The notes beneath the pieces are model-generated. The model did not search any database. It was not told the origin of the DNA and saw nothing but the letters and a program-made list of their open reading frames with translations. Made by a program: the position numbers and the translations under genes. Of a stretch of DNA of 7,173 nucleotides, positions 1-5,949 are shown piece after piece. This stretch comes from Candidatus Eiseniibacteriota bacterium (GTDB lineage: Bacteria; Joyebacterota; Joyebacteria; Joyebacterales; Joyebacteraceae), in NCBI GenBank assembly GCA_030630395.1, contig DAOVNE010000064.1, positions 1-7,173 of the forward strand. Direction: 5' to 3'. The stretch's first letter is position 1. Each line of letters begins with the position of its first letter.

Positions 1-152
1 ACGTCTGTCCGGGGCTCTCGTGGGACAACGGTGAGCATCTCACGATCGGGGCGAGCACGTTCATCTCCGTTGTGTCGAAGGGCAGTAACGGTGTGAGTTG
101 GGTTGATTTCGAGTGGGCGCCGTACGTCAAAGCCTACTACAGGTTCTTCTAG
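1..152 (+). CDS. C-terminal end of a probable outer-membrane beta-barrel protein (partial)
   Basis: Only the last 49 codons are in the window; the frame opens at base 3 and ends at TAG 150-152. Two amphipathic beta-strands joined by a short polar turn (SKGSNG) can be seen. Residues L13, I15, A17, T19, I21 and V23 alternate in the first strand; V34, F36, W38, P40, V42, A44, Y46 and F48 alternate in the second, and the chain ends in Phe-Phe. This is how C-terminal strands of Gram-negative outer-membrane barrels look, although the terminal aromatic is one position off the usual register. No family can be named from so short a piece. The next gene starts 30 bases downstream with no visible terminator, so it may share a transcript with the symporter genes. 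The reading frame is fairly sure; the barrel assignment is an inference. Confidence 0.5.
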   Translation, partial: VCPGLSWDNGEHLTIGASTFISVVSKGSNGVSWVDFEWAPYVKAYYRFF

Positions 153-182
153 AAGCAGGCCAAAGCTACGAGGGGGGATAGA

Positions 183-317
183 ATGGGAGGACCTTTCGGA
201 TTCTCATGGGGCACTTTCGCCGCGCTCCTGGTTGTTGCCGGGACTGTCCTCCTGGCCATCGTCTGGGCCATCGTGACTGCGAGGAGAGACAATGACGGGG
301 GAGGTGGCGATGAGTAA
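183..317 (+). CDS. Small one-helix accessory protein of a sodium:solute symporter
   Basis: This is a 44-residue reading frame, too short for most gene callers. It starts at ATG 183 after a strong purine-rich ribosome binding site (GAGGGGGG, 170-177). It has a short Gly/Phe-rich N-terminus (MGGPFGFSWGTF), one membrane helix at about residues 13-31 (alternating L, V, A, I and W), a basic stop-transfer TARR, and a polar Gly/Asp tail. Its stop TAA (315-317) overlaps the best start of the following symporter (ATG 310). Very small single-helix proteins encoded immediately before SSS-family symporters are known in many bacteria and are annotated as symporter small accessory proteins. They are thought to act with the transporter in the inner membrane. 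The call rests on size, topology and position, as I cannot align it to the family. The strong ribosome site and the overlap argue for a real gene. Confidence 0.7.
   Translation: MGGPFGFSWGTFAALLVVAGTVLLAIVWAIVTARRDNDGGGGDE
281..309 (+). promoter_or_regulatory. Two stacked ribosome binding sites giving alternative symporter starts
   Basis: GAGGAG at 281-286 lies 5 bases before ATG 292. GGAGGT at 300-305 lies 4 bases before ATG 310, which is in the same frame. Both are near-consensus Shine-Dalgarno sites. The second start overlaps the upstream small gene by only 8 bases, against 26 for the first, and gives an N-terminus of usual length for the family, so it is preferred here. The first cannot be excluded. 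Confidence 0.55.
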
Positions 318-1773
318 CATGGCCGTCTACACGACCGTGCTGGCCGCCTACATCGTTGTTCTGGTCGCGATGGGAATCTGGATGGGGCGTCGCACCCGGA
401 ACGCCGAGGATTTCTACATCGGAGGGCGGCAGATCGGTCCATGGGTAACAGCCTTCTCTTTCGTCGCAGCCTACTTCAGCTCGGTGGTCATCATCGGTGG
501 GGGCGCCTTCGGATACAAGTACGGGATGTCCACGCTCTGGGTAGCCGCGTCGAACGTGCTCATCGGATGCACGCTTGCCTGGATCGTGCTCGGTCGCCGT
601 CTGTGGGAGTTCACCAAGCGTTTGGACACGATGACCATCCCCGGCTTCATCGGCAAGCGTTACGGCTCGCGTGAAGCGGAGATATTCTCGGCCGTCATCA
701 TCTTCGTGTTCATGATCGTATACAACGTGAGCGTCCTTGTAGGTATGGGACGCATCATGGAAGGTCTCATGGGGATTCCGTACACGACGGCCGTCATCGT
801 GGCGGGTCTGATCATCCTCATCTACGTGTCGATCGGCGGCTACCTCGCCGTTGTCTGGACGGGCTTCGTCCAGGCGTGGATCATGCTGTTCGGACTCTTC
901 CTTCTCGCATTTGCCGCGCTCGCCAGAGTGGGTGGGTTGACGGCGGCCAATATCCAACTTGCCGCCATCGATCCGGGTCTTGTCACCACACCGGGAGTGT
1001 GGGGCTTAAACGGCCTTCTGTCGTACGCCCTTATCGTGAGTCTCGGCGTGTGGGGGATGCCGCAGCTCCTGGTGCGCTTCTACTCGATGAAGAGTACGCG
1101 CGTGCTGAGGCTGGGGGTGGTTCTTGCGACCCTTGGTGGCGCCATGGCGATACTCCCGTACATGACGGGCGCGATCGGCCGCGTTCTCCTGCCTGCGCTT
1201 GAGAATCCAGATCTGGCTATCCCTAAGCTCGCCCAACTTGTTCTGAATCCATGGGGCGGGGCGATTTTCATGGCGGGAGTCATGGCAGCCGGGATGTCCA
1301 CGTTCGCGTCGGTTCTCATCATCGTCTCCGGAGCCATAACGAGAGATCTCCGCGGGAACCAGGAGGAGAGACAAGGCAGAAAGCGCAGTGCACAGAGTGA
1401 CAAGCGCGATGTCATGGTGGGGAGAGTGGCAAGCCTCGCGGCCGGTCTCGTCTCGCTCGCCATTGCCTATCGTCCGCCCGGACTTGTGCTCGTCATTACC
1501 GCGTTCGCGTGGGCAGTGATAGCCTCGGCCTGCCTGTGGCCGGTCGTGCTCGGTGTCTACTGGAAGCGGGCGAACAGAACAGGCGTGCTCTCCTCCATGA
1601 TCGCGGGCACCGTTGTATCGCTCGGGTGGATGATCGCAGGGAAGCCGTTTGGCATTCACGGGTTCATCCCGGGCGTCGTTGTTTCCCTTGTCGTACTGAT
1701 GGTGGTTAGTCTCATGACTTCCCCACCCGACCCGGCTCTCATCAGCCGGGCGTGGGGTGAAGGTGAGGTGTAG
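310..1773 (+). CDS. Sodium:solute symporter family protein (SSS family)
   Basis: This is an inner-membrane secondary transporter that would couple Na+ entry to uptake of an organic solute. From ATG 310 it is 487 residues, normal for the family, with about 13 hydrophobic helices. Family marks in order are: helix 1 followed by DFYIGGR (34-40); the Gly-rich helix with SSVVIIGGGAFGYKYG; the signature stretch GGYLAVVWTGFVQA (about 177-190); GMPQLLVRFYSMKS (249-262); and AAGMSTFAS (326-334), whose Ser-Thr pair corresponds to the second sodium site in this LeuT-fold family. A basic cytoplasmic loop (about 345-372) follows. The position usually held by Asp in WTDxxQ is Gly here. The substrate cannot be told: PanF- and PutP-like relatives carry pantothenate, proline, sugars or carboxylates. 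It overlaps the small accessory gene upstream and ends 3 bases before the next gene. An alternative start at 292 adds six residues. Confidence 0.93.
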   Translation: MSNMAVYTTVLAAYIVVLVAMGIWMGRRTRNAEDFYIGGRQIGPWVTAFSFVAAYFSSVVIIGGGAFGYKYGMSTLWVAASNVLIGCTLAWIVLGRRLWEFTKRLDTMTIPGFIGKRYGSREAEIFSAVIIFVFMIVYNVSVLVGMGRIMEGLMGIPYTTAVIVAGLIILIYVSIGGYLAVVWTGFVQAWIMLFGLFLLAFAALARVGGLTAANIQLAAIDPGLVTTPGVWGLNGLLSYALIVSLGVWGMPQLLVRFYSMKSTRVLRLGVVLATLGGAMAILPYMTGAIGRVLLPALENPDLAIPKLAQLVLNPWGGAIFMAGVMAAGMSTFASVLIIVSGAITRDLRGNQEERQGRKRSAQSDKRDVMVGRVASLAAGLVSLAIAYRPPGLVLVITAFAWAVIASACLWPVVLGVYWKRANRTGVLSSMIAGTVVSLGWMIAGKPFGIHGFIPGVVVSLVVLMVVSLMTSPPDPALISRAWGEGEV

Positions 1774-1776
1774 GTG

Positions 1777-2364
1777 ATGAGCGAGAAAACAGGGACACAG
1801 GGCCGCCGTACAGGCGGGTGGTCGTCACAGTCGCTCTGGCTCAAGGCTGTGCTGGTTCTAAGTCTGGTACTCATTGTGGTCGGAGTCGTGCGCTGCTCCT
1901 TTGAGTCGACCGCACCAGTTGCTCAAGTCGTGGACCGAGTAGCAGTGATGCCTGTTGTGGTAGACGCCTCGGAGGGTTTCTTCCGGGCGTCATCAGACTC
2001 GGTGGCGATCGCCACGGCCCGTTGGTTCGCGCGATCATTCGCGAGGGAATCCGGTGTCTACGTGGAGGTCGTGGCATCACGCGAGAGAACACCGGAGGTG
2101 GCTGCCGAGGGGACGGACTTCGAAGGGCTTGTCTACTTCCAGCTCACGGCATCGGGGGATCGGCTTCTCGTTCATGGCGAGATGATCCACTCCGCAACGA
2201 GACGACCGATGGCCACGGTCGACTACGACATCCCACCGAGCTTCCTCTACCGTAGGATCACGGAGGCCGGACTCGAGATGGCCAGGAAGATGGGGTACGA
2301 TGCCGGGGCTGCACGGCATGATGAGAGACACGGGGACGCGGAGGGGAAGGCGGCGGGCGAGTAA
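1777..2364 (+). CDS. Membrane-anchored protein of unknown function with a TolB-N/CsgG-like alpha/beta domain
   Basis: I do not recognise this 195-residue protein. It has a basic N-terminus (RRTGGW), one membrane helix at about 22-39 ending in VVRC, and then a soluble domain that should lie in the periplasm. The Cys after the helix is not a lipobox, because Arg precedes it. The soluble part reads strand (RVAVMPVVV, 54-62), helix (SVAIATARWFARSFAR, 75-90), strand (VYVEVV, 94-99), paired strands (LVYFQLTASGDRLLVHGEMI, 118-137, then MATVDYDI), and helix (FLYRRITEAGLEMARKM, 156-172), with a charged tail. This order resembles the N-terminal domain of TolB and CsgG/FlgO-type domains, which is an inference from pattern only. 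ATG 1777 follows the symporter stop by 3 bases after a GAAGGTGAGG ribosome site, so translation is probably coupled; GTG 1774 is an alternative start. A role with the symporter is suggested by position alone. Confidence 0.75.
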   Translation: MSEKTGTQGRRTGGWSSQSLWLKAVLVLSLVLIVVGVVRCSFESTAPVAQVVDRVAVMPVVVDASEGFFRASSDSVAIATARWFARSFARESGVYVEVVASRERTPEVAAEGTDFEGLVYFQLTASGDRLLVHGEMIHSATRRPMATVDYDIPPSFLYRRITEAGLEMARKMGYDAGAARHDERHGDAEGKAAGE

Positions 2365-2383
2365 TCCGTAGAGCGGAGGCCAG

Positions 2384-3286
2384 TTGAATCTCGGAAGGTT
2401 GAGACGCGCGGCGAAGCGCAGGACTCTTAATTGGACGCGGTCGGGGCGTGAGCTCGATCGCGGTTCCTACTCGCACCTTGTCGATTACCACATCCACACA
2501 CGGCTCTGCGGACACGCCATTGGGGAGCCCGAGGACTACGTCCGGGAGGCGATCCGGAAGGGGCTCGCCGAGATTGGTTTCTCGGACCACATGCCTCTCT
2601 TTCACATCAGGGACGACGGTCTCACCATGGCTCCTGATGAACTCCCCATCTACGCTGAACTCATCCGTGATGTCCAGCAATCAGTCGAGTCGATCGCGAT
2701 ACGCTTCGGGATAGAGATGGACTATATCCCAGGGCGGATGGACGAGGTGTGGGAGGCCGCATCTGCCTATGAGTTCGACTACGTCTACGGCTCGGTGCAT
2801 TACCTGGACGGGTGGGGCTTCGACGACAGTCGGAGGCTATCGAGCTACGCAGGAAGGAACCCCGATGAGATGTACGTCCGGTACTTCGAGCTCTTCTGTG
2901 AGGCCGTGGAGAAAGGTGGGTTCGACATCATGGCCCACCCGGATCTTGTGAAGAAGCACGGTGTCCGGACCACGCTCCCTGTGGACGAGATGTACCGCGA
3001 GGCAGCGGAGGCGCTGGTGGAGCACGATGTCGCCATTGAGGTGAATAGCTCGGGTCTTCGTCAAGTCGCACAGGAGCTCTACCCGGCGATCGGTTTCCTT
3101 AGGGCCTGTGTGGAAAGGGGCGTGGCTGTAACGCTCGGCTCGGACGCACATGCACCGAGGCAGGTGGGGATGGACTTCGACCTGGCGGTGAAGCACCTGA
3201 AGCGAGCGGGAGTCACCGAGATTGCCACATTCCAGGGCAGAAAACGCACCATGTGGCCGCTCTTGACACCGCGCGAACTCGGGTAG
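2384..3286 (+). CDS. PHP-domain phosphatase, histidinol-phosphatase HisJ family
   Basis: This is a metal-dependent phosphatase of the PHP fold, 300 residues, probably cytoplasmic. The family includes histidinol-phosphate phosphatases (EC 3.1.3.15), which remove phosphate in histidine synthesis. All expected metal ligands are visible: HIHTRLCGH (H36, H38, H44), SDHMP (D68, H69), GIEMD (E111, D113), GSVHY (H139), AHPD (H185) and LGSDAH (D254, H256). The start is TTG 2384, 4 bases after GGAGG (2375-2379). No ATG or GTG lies in frame before the PHP core, so there is a basic N-terminal extension of about 30 residues ahead of LVDYHIHT, where family members usually begin. No other his genes are near, so the true substrate may be another small phosphate ester. 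It follows the unknown gene by 19 bases, so it probably shares its transcript. Confidence 0.88.
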   Translation: MNLGRLRRAAKRRTLNWTRSGRELDRGSYSHLVDYHIHTRLCGHAIGEPEDYVREAIRKGLAEIGFSDHMPLFHIRDDGLTMAPDELPIYAELIRDVQQSVESIAIRFGIEMDYIPGRMDEVWEAASAYEFDYVYGSVHYLDGWGFDDSRRLSSYAGRNPDEMYVRYFELFCEAVEKGGFDIMAHPDLVKKHGVRTTLPVDEMYREAAEALVEHDVAIEVNSSGLRQVAQELYPAIGFLRACVERGVAVTLGSDAHAPRQVGMDFDLAVKHLKRAGVTEIATFQGRKRTMWPLLTPRELG

Positions 3287-3292
3287 TAGTGT
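3263..3292 (+). promoter_or_regulatory. Possible sigma-70-type promoter before the Yip1-domain gene
   Basis: TTGACA at 3263-3268 is a perfect consensus -35 box. With an 18-base spacer, TAGTGT at 3287-3292 is a weak -10 (three of six matches, keeping the key T, A and final T). It lies at the end of the phosphatase gene and would start RNA near base 3299, leaving a leader of about 60 bases before ATG 3360. This would favour ATG 3360 over GTG 3291 as the start of the next gene. It is a sequence match only. Confidence 0.35.
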
Positions 3293-3329
3293 GTACGCTA
3301 CCGCAGTCCTGACTTACTCATACAGACGT

Positions 3330-3345
3330 TCGCCCTGTCGGGCGA
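3330..3345 (+). other. Small perfect hairpin in the leader of the Yip1-domain gene
   Basis: TCGCCC, TGTC and GGGCGA form a 6-bp GC-rich stem with a 4-base loop, ending 14 bases before ATG 3360. There is no T-run, so it is not an intrinsic terminator. If the ATG is the real start, the hairpin borders a leader with no good Shine-Dalgarno site and could influence translation. In a GC-rich genome a stem of this size can occur by chance. Confidence 0.3.
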
Positions 3346-3359
3346 CGCGAGATCGGCCC

Positions 3360-4820
3360 ATGAACGACGAACGCGAGACATCCGAATCCAGACCCATCAA
3401 TGCCATTGCGGCCCTGACGCTCGTTCTCGTATTCCCCAGGCGCACATTCGAGCGGCTGCGGGAGCGCCCGCGATGGATTCTGCCCGTCATCTTCGGCATA
3501 GCATGTGCCCTTGTGAGCGCCACCTATGCCGTGAGGGGCGGGTATATGGACCCCTTCATACACAGTATGGCCCTCCGTAGCGGGCACACTCCCGAGACCA
3601 TCAAGTCCGGGTTCGCCGGGGGCAGTGTCCTCATGGCCGTCCTGGGCGTACCACTGATAGTCCTCATAGAGACGCTCTTCTTCAGGCTCGCGGGGCGGGT
3701 GATGGGAGGGAGGGCGCGTTTCGTAGAGGTTCTGAGCGCCGTCGCCCATGCGTCGGTCGTCGGTGGTGTAGGCGCGCTCGCCATGGCCGGACTCATGAGA
3801 ATCACGGGATCACCAACGGTCGGCGCCAATCTGGCTGTCCTTCTGGGTTCGGGAGCCAACTCATTCGTCTGGAGTCTCGCAAGACAGATCGACCTCTTCT
3901 CTCTCTGGTTCTTCGTGCTTCTCGGAATCGCGGCCGGGCCGGTGTTCGAACTCGATAGACGCCAGGCAACAAGGACTGGCGTACTCTTCGCGATTATCTA
4001 TGTTCTTATTATGAGCATAGGGGGGACGGGAAGCGCCGACGCCCTCGACGACCCCTATGAGGACTGGGTTGAGACTGGGACTGCCGTGGGAGTTCTCCAC
4101 CACAGGCAGGACATAGGGGCGGATGTGCTCGCGTCTGCGGGCGAGGCAGCCTCCGTGGCCGTCGCAAGGGCAGATGAGATTCTCAGCCGAGACCCGGACG
4201 GTCTTGCCACGCCGTCGCGAATAGACGTCTATCTTTATGCGTCCCTTGATTCGAAGAGGCGCGTGACCGACAACGGAGAGGTCGCCCATGGTGTCGAATG
4301 GGCGAATGTCGTTCATCTGGCATGGACTGACGGCTCCGAGCTGGCGCTCAAGCGGGAGACCTCCAAGGTTCTGGCTGCAGGGGCTTATGGCACGGTGCAT
4401 AGTCCTCTGATTCGAAGCGGTTTCGCCCTCTATGCGGGTGGCGAATGGGGCGGCATGACGTTGGCTCAAACAGCTCTCGGCCTTCTTGATGCGGGCGACC
4501 TGCCTCCGCTTGCTGATATAACCGATCCGGCCTCGTACCATCGCTTGAGCAGGCAGAGGTCAGAGCCGGCGGCGGGTTCATTCTTCGCCTTCCTTGCGGC
4601 TACCCGTGGGGAAGGAGCGGTACTCGACCTGTATGTGGGAGCGGTCGAGTTATTCGGTCCCGTCGATGCGATGATCGAGCTTGAGCTTGGCGAATCCCTG
4701 GACTCGCTCGATGAGGAGTGGAGAAACTACCTGCGGACGACCGGTGACACGGAGGACAAGTCCCGGACGACCGGTGACACGGAAGACAAGTCCCGGACGA
4801 CCGGCGGCGTAATCGAATAG
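3360..4820 (+). CDS. Yip1-domain membrane protein fused to a degenerate peptidase MA-like domain
   Basis: From ATG 3360 it is 486 residues. The N-terminal half looks like a bacterial Yip1 domain: the entry motif LVFPRRTFERLRERPRW (about 23-39) is followed by about six hydrophobic helices to residue ~223. The C-terminal half, probably periplasmic, has the layout of peptidase MA-like (gluzincin) domains: the IDVYLYAS strand, the ALKRETSKVL helix, IRSGFALYAGGEW, a segment SFFAFLAATRGEGAVLDLY, and the closing DSLDEEWRNYL. In active members the helix carries HExxH and the next segment carries EGLA. Here these read RETSK (332-336) and SGFA, so the zinc ligands are gone and it is most likely a non-catalytic binding domain. 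The chain ends in a tandem 10-residue repeat. GTG 3291 would add 23 residues, but it lacks a ribosome site and those residues do not resemble the family. It ends 13 bases before tolQ. The Yip1 call is firm; the pseudo-peptidase call is moderately so. Confidence 0.8.
   Translation: MNDERETSESRPINAIAALTLVLVFPRRTFERLRERPRWILPVIFGIACALVSATYAVRGGYMDPFIHSMALRSGHTPETIKSGFAGGSVLMAVLGVPLIVLIETLFFRLAGRVMGGRARFVEVLSAVAHASVVGGVGALAMAGLMRITGSPTVGANLAVLLGSGANSFVWSLARQIDLFSLWFFVLLGIAAGPVFELDRRQATRTGVLFAIIYVLIMSIGGTGSADALDDPYEDWVETGTAVGVLHHRQDIGADVLASAGEAASVAVARADEILSRDPDGLATPSRIDVYLYASLDSKRRVTDNGEVAHGVEWANVVHLAWTDGSELALKRETSKVLAAGAYGTVHSPLIRSGFALYAGGEWGGMTLAQTALGLLDAGDLPPLADITDPASYHRLSRQRSEPAAGSFFAFLAATRGEGAVLDLYVGAVELFGPVDAMIELELGESLDSLDEEWRNYLRTTGDTEDKSRTTGDTEDKSRTTGGVIE
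4734..4804 (+). repeat. 30-bp tandem repeat, about 2.4 copies, at the 3' end of the Yip1-domain gene
   Basis: Unit 1 is 4734-4763, unit 2 is 4764-4793 and a partial third copy is 4794-4804. Each unit begins CGGACGACCGG. The two full units differ only by a synonymous G/A change in a Glu codon. The repeat is in frame and encodes RTTGDTEDKS twice and then RTTG, a hydrophilic tail just after the folded domain. Near identity points to recent duplication by slippage, so copy number could vary between strains. Confidence 0.95.
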
Positions 4821-4822
4821 AC

Positions 4823-4828
4823 AGGAGG
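4823..4828 (+). promoter_or_regulatory. Ribosome binding site deciding the tolQ GTG start
   Basis: A full-consensus AGGAGG lies 5 bases before GTG 4834. It fixes the GTG as the tolQ start. Confidence 0.85.
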
Positions 4829-4833
4829 CACGG

Positions 4834-5511
4834 GTGGGTACTGGTTTCATAGCCACGGTGGGGCAGTCGGGAGCTCTGGGAAAGATGATCGTCGTCTTTC
4901 TCGTCGTTGTCTCAGTCTACTCGTGGGCCATCATTCTCCACAGGCATCTGACCCTCAAGAAGGCTGAGTCCGGGTCCGAGAAGTTCCTCAAGCGGTTCCG
5001 GGAGGATCCGGATGGGATGGTGAGTCACTACGCGAACAGGCGGAGGTTCGACCCATCTCCACTCGCTACGGTCTTTGAAGCAGGGCTGGCGGAACTCGCG
5101 CTCATCATGGCAGGGGGTTCGCCGGGGCGCGGACTCTCGATCGTTCAGATCGACGGCCTGGAGCGCAGTATGGAGAGAGCGGTGGCGGAGCAGATTCTGG
5201 ATCTCAAGAAGTACCTGGTCACTCTCGCGACCGTGGTTGGCGGCGCTCCGTTCGTTGGGCTCTTCGGAACGGTTTGGGGCATCATGACCGCCTTCACCGC
5301 GATGTATGTGACGGGAAGCGCCAGCATAAGCAGTGTTGCACCCGGCATCTCGGCCGCGCTGACAACGACTGTGGCCGGACTGGCCGTTGCGATCCCGGCG
5401 CTCGCCGGATACAACTACCTGATGAATCGCGTGCGAACCATTACCGTCCGGATGGAGAATTTCTCGTCCGAGTTCATGTCCTCGGTCGAGCGGAACATGG
5501 GAGCGAGATAG
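4834..5511 (+). CDS. tolQ: TolQ/ExbB-type proton channel subunit (MotA/TolQ/ExbB family)
   Basis: This is an inner-membrane subunit of the proton-motive-force motor that, with TolR, powers the Tol system in envelope constriction and outer-membrane integrity. It has 225 residues, the usual length. Helix 1 is at about 18-36 (MIVVFLVVVSVYSWAII), followed by a cytoplasmic loop with LERSMERAVAEQILDLKKYL (109-128). Helix 2 is marked by GGAPFVGLFGTVWGIMTAF (136-154). Helix 3 is ISAALTTTVAGLAVAIPAL (172-190), with NYLMNRV after it. The polar Thr residues in helices 2 and 3 (T146; T177-T179) match those lining the proton path in the family. TolQ is chosen over ExbB because tolR, a tolA-like gene and tolB follow. 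No ybgC precedes it, unlike in Proteobacteria. The gap to tolR is 26 bases. Confidence 0.93.
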   Translation: MGTGFIATVGQSGALGKMIVVFLVVVSVYSWAIILHRHLTLKKAESGSEKFLKRFREDPDGMVSHYANRRRFDPSPLATVFEAGLAELALIMAGGSPGRGLSIVQIDGLERSMERAVAEQILDLKKYLVTLATVVGGAPFVGLFGTVWGIMTAFTAMYVTGSASISSVAPGISAALTTTVAGLAVAIPALAGYNYLMNRVRTITVRMENFSSEFMSSVERNMGAR

Positions 5512-5537
5512 CGAGTCTTGTAGTGAAGGGGGCTTTG

Positions 5538-5948
5538 GTGCGAAGAAGACGGAAGCGCGAAGACGACATGGGTCCGATCGGCGACATCAACGTGACATCG
5601 CTGGTCGACATCATGATGGCGCTCCTCATCATCTTCATCATCGTGGCGCCGATGATCGAGCAGGGGATAGATGTGACCCTGCCGACGGCGAAGCCACAGA
5701 AGATCGACGTCTCGAACGTTGTGACGATAGCGATATCGAGCAACGAGAGAATCTACTTCGAGAACCAGCGCGTGACCATTGAGGATCTGAGGCAGCGGCT
5801 CGAGAGCATCCACGCATCCGACGCCGCGGCGGCCGTTCTCATCAAGGCAGACGAGGAGATCCAGTACGGTCGTGTCGTTCAGGTGCTCGATGCCGCAAGA
5901 AACGCAGGCATTTCCAGACTGGCAATGGCCACGAAACCGGCTGAATAG
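5538..5948 (+). CDS. tolR: TolR/ExbD-type biopolymer transport protein
   Basis: This is the partner of TolQ in the proton-driven motor, anchored by one helix with a periplasmic domain. It has 136 residues from GTG 5538, which follows a GAAGGGGG ribosome site (5525-5532) by 5 bases. The open frame extends much further upstream but overlaps tolQ and has no family similarity there; ATG 5568 is a less likely start because it loses the basic N-terminus. The sequence shows a basic cytoplasmic segment (RRRRKRE), DINVTSLVDIMM with the essential membrane Asp at residue 24, a helix at about 22-41, then GIDVTLPTAK with the conserved Leu-Pro, and a compact alpha/beta domain ending in VVQVLDAARNAGI, typical of the family. 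The stop is separated by a single base from the next ATG. Confidence 0.93.
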   Translation: MRRRRKREDDMGPIGDINVTSLVDIMMALLIIFIIVAPMIEQGIDVTLPTAKPQKIDVSNVVTIAISSNERIYFENQRVTIEDLRQRLESIHASDAAAAVLIKADEEIQYGRVVQVLDAARNAGISRLAMATKPAE

Positions 5949-5949
5949 C

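Noticed and set aside
166..957. Long minus-strand open frame (263 residues), rich in His, Asp, Arg and Glu
   Set aside because: It lies opposite the accessory and symporter genes, has no recognisable domain, and its composition is what results from reading a GC-rich membrane-protein gene on the other strand.
1006..1659. Minus-strand open frame of 217 residues opposite the symporter
   Set aside because: It is low in hydrophobic residues, rich in His/Arg/Glu and has no motif; it is a shadow of the symporter gene.
1777..2364. Protein considered as a lipoprotein because of the Cys after the hydrophobic segment
   Set aside because: The residues before the Cys are V-V-R; Arg at the -1 position does not fit a lipobox, so a membrane anchor is more likely.
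3330..3345. Hairpin considered as an intrinsic terminator of the phosphatase transcript
   Set aside because: The stem is short and there is no run of T after it.
3861..4541. Minus-strand open frame of 226 residues opposite the Yip1-domain gene
   Set aside because: It has no domain features, and the + strand frame is clearly the coding one from its Yip1 motif and membrane helices.
4734..4804. Repeat considered as a CRISPR fragment
   Set aside because: The units are directly adjacent without spacers and in frame with the protein, so it is a simple coding tandem repeat.
5274..5537. N-terminal extension of the tolR frame into tolQ
   Set aside because: It would overlap tolQ by over 200 bases and does not resemble TolR; the ribosome site before GTG 5538 gives a normal-length TolR.
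5872..5949. N-terminal extension of the TolA/TonB-like frame into tolR
   Set aside because: The extra 26 residues are not hydrophobic and precede the true anchor helix; ATG 5950 directly follows the tolR stop.
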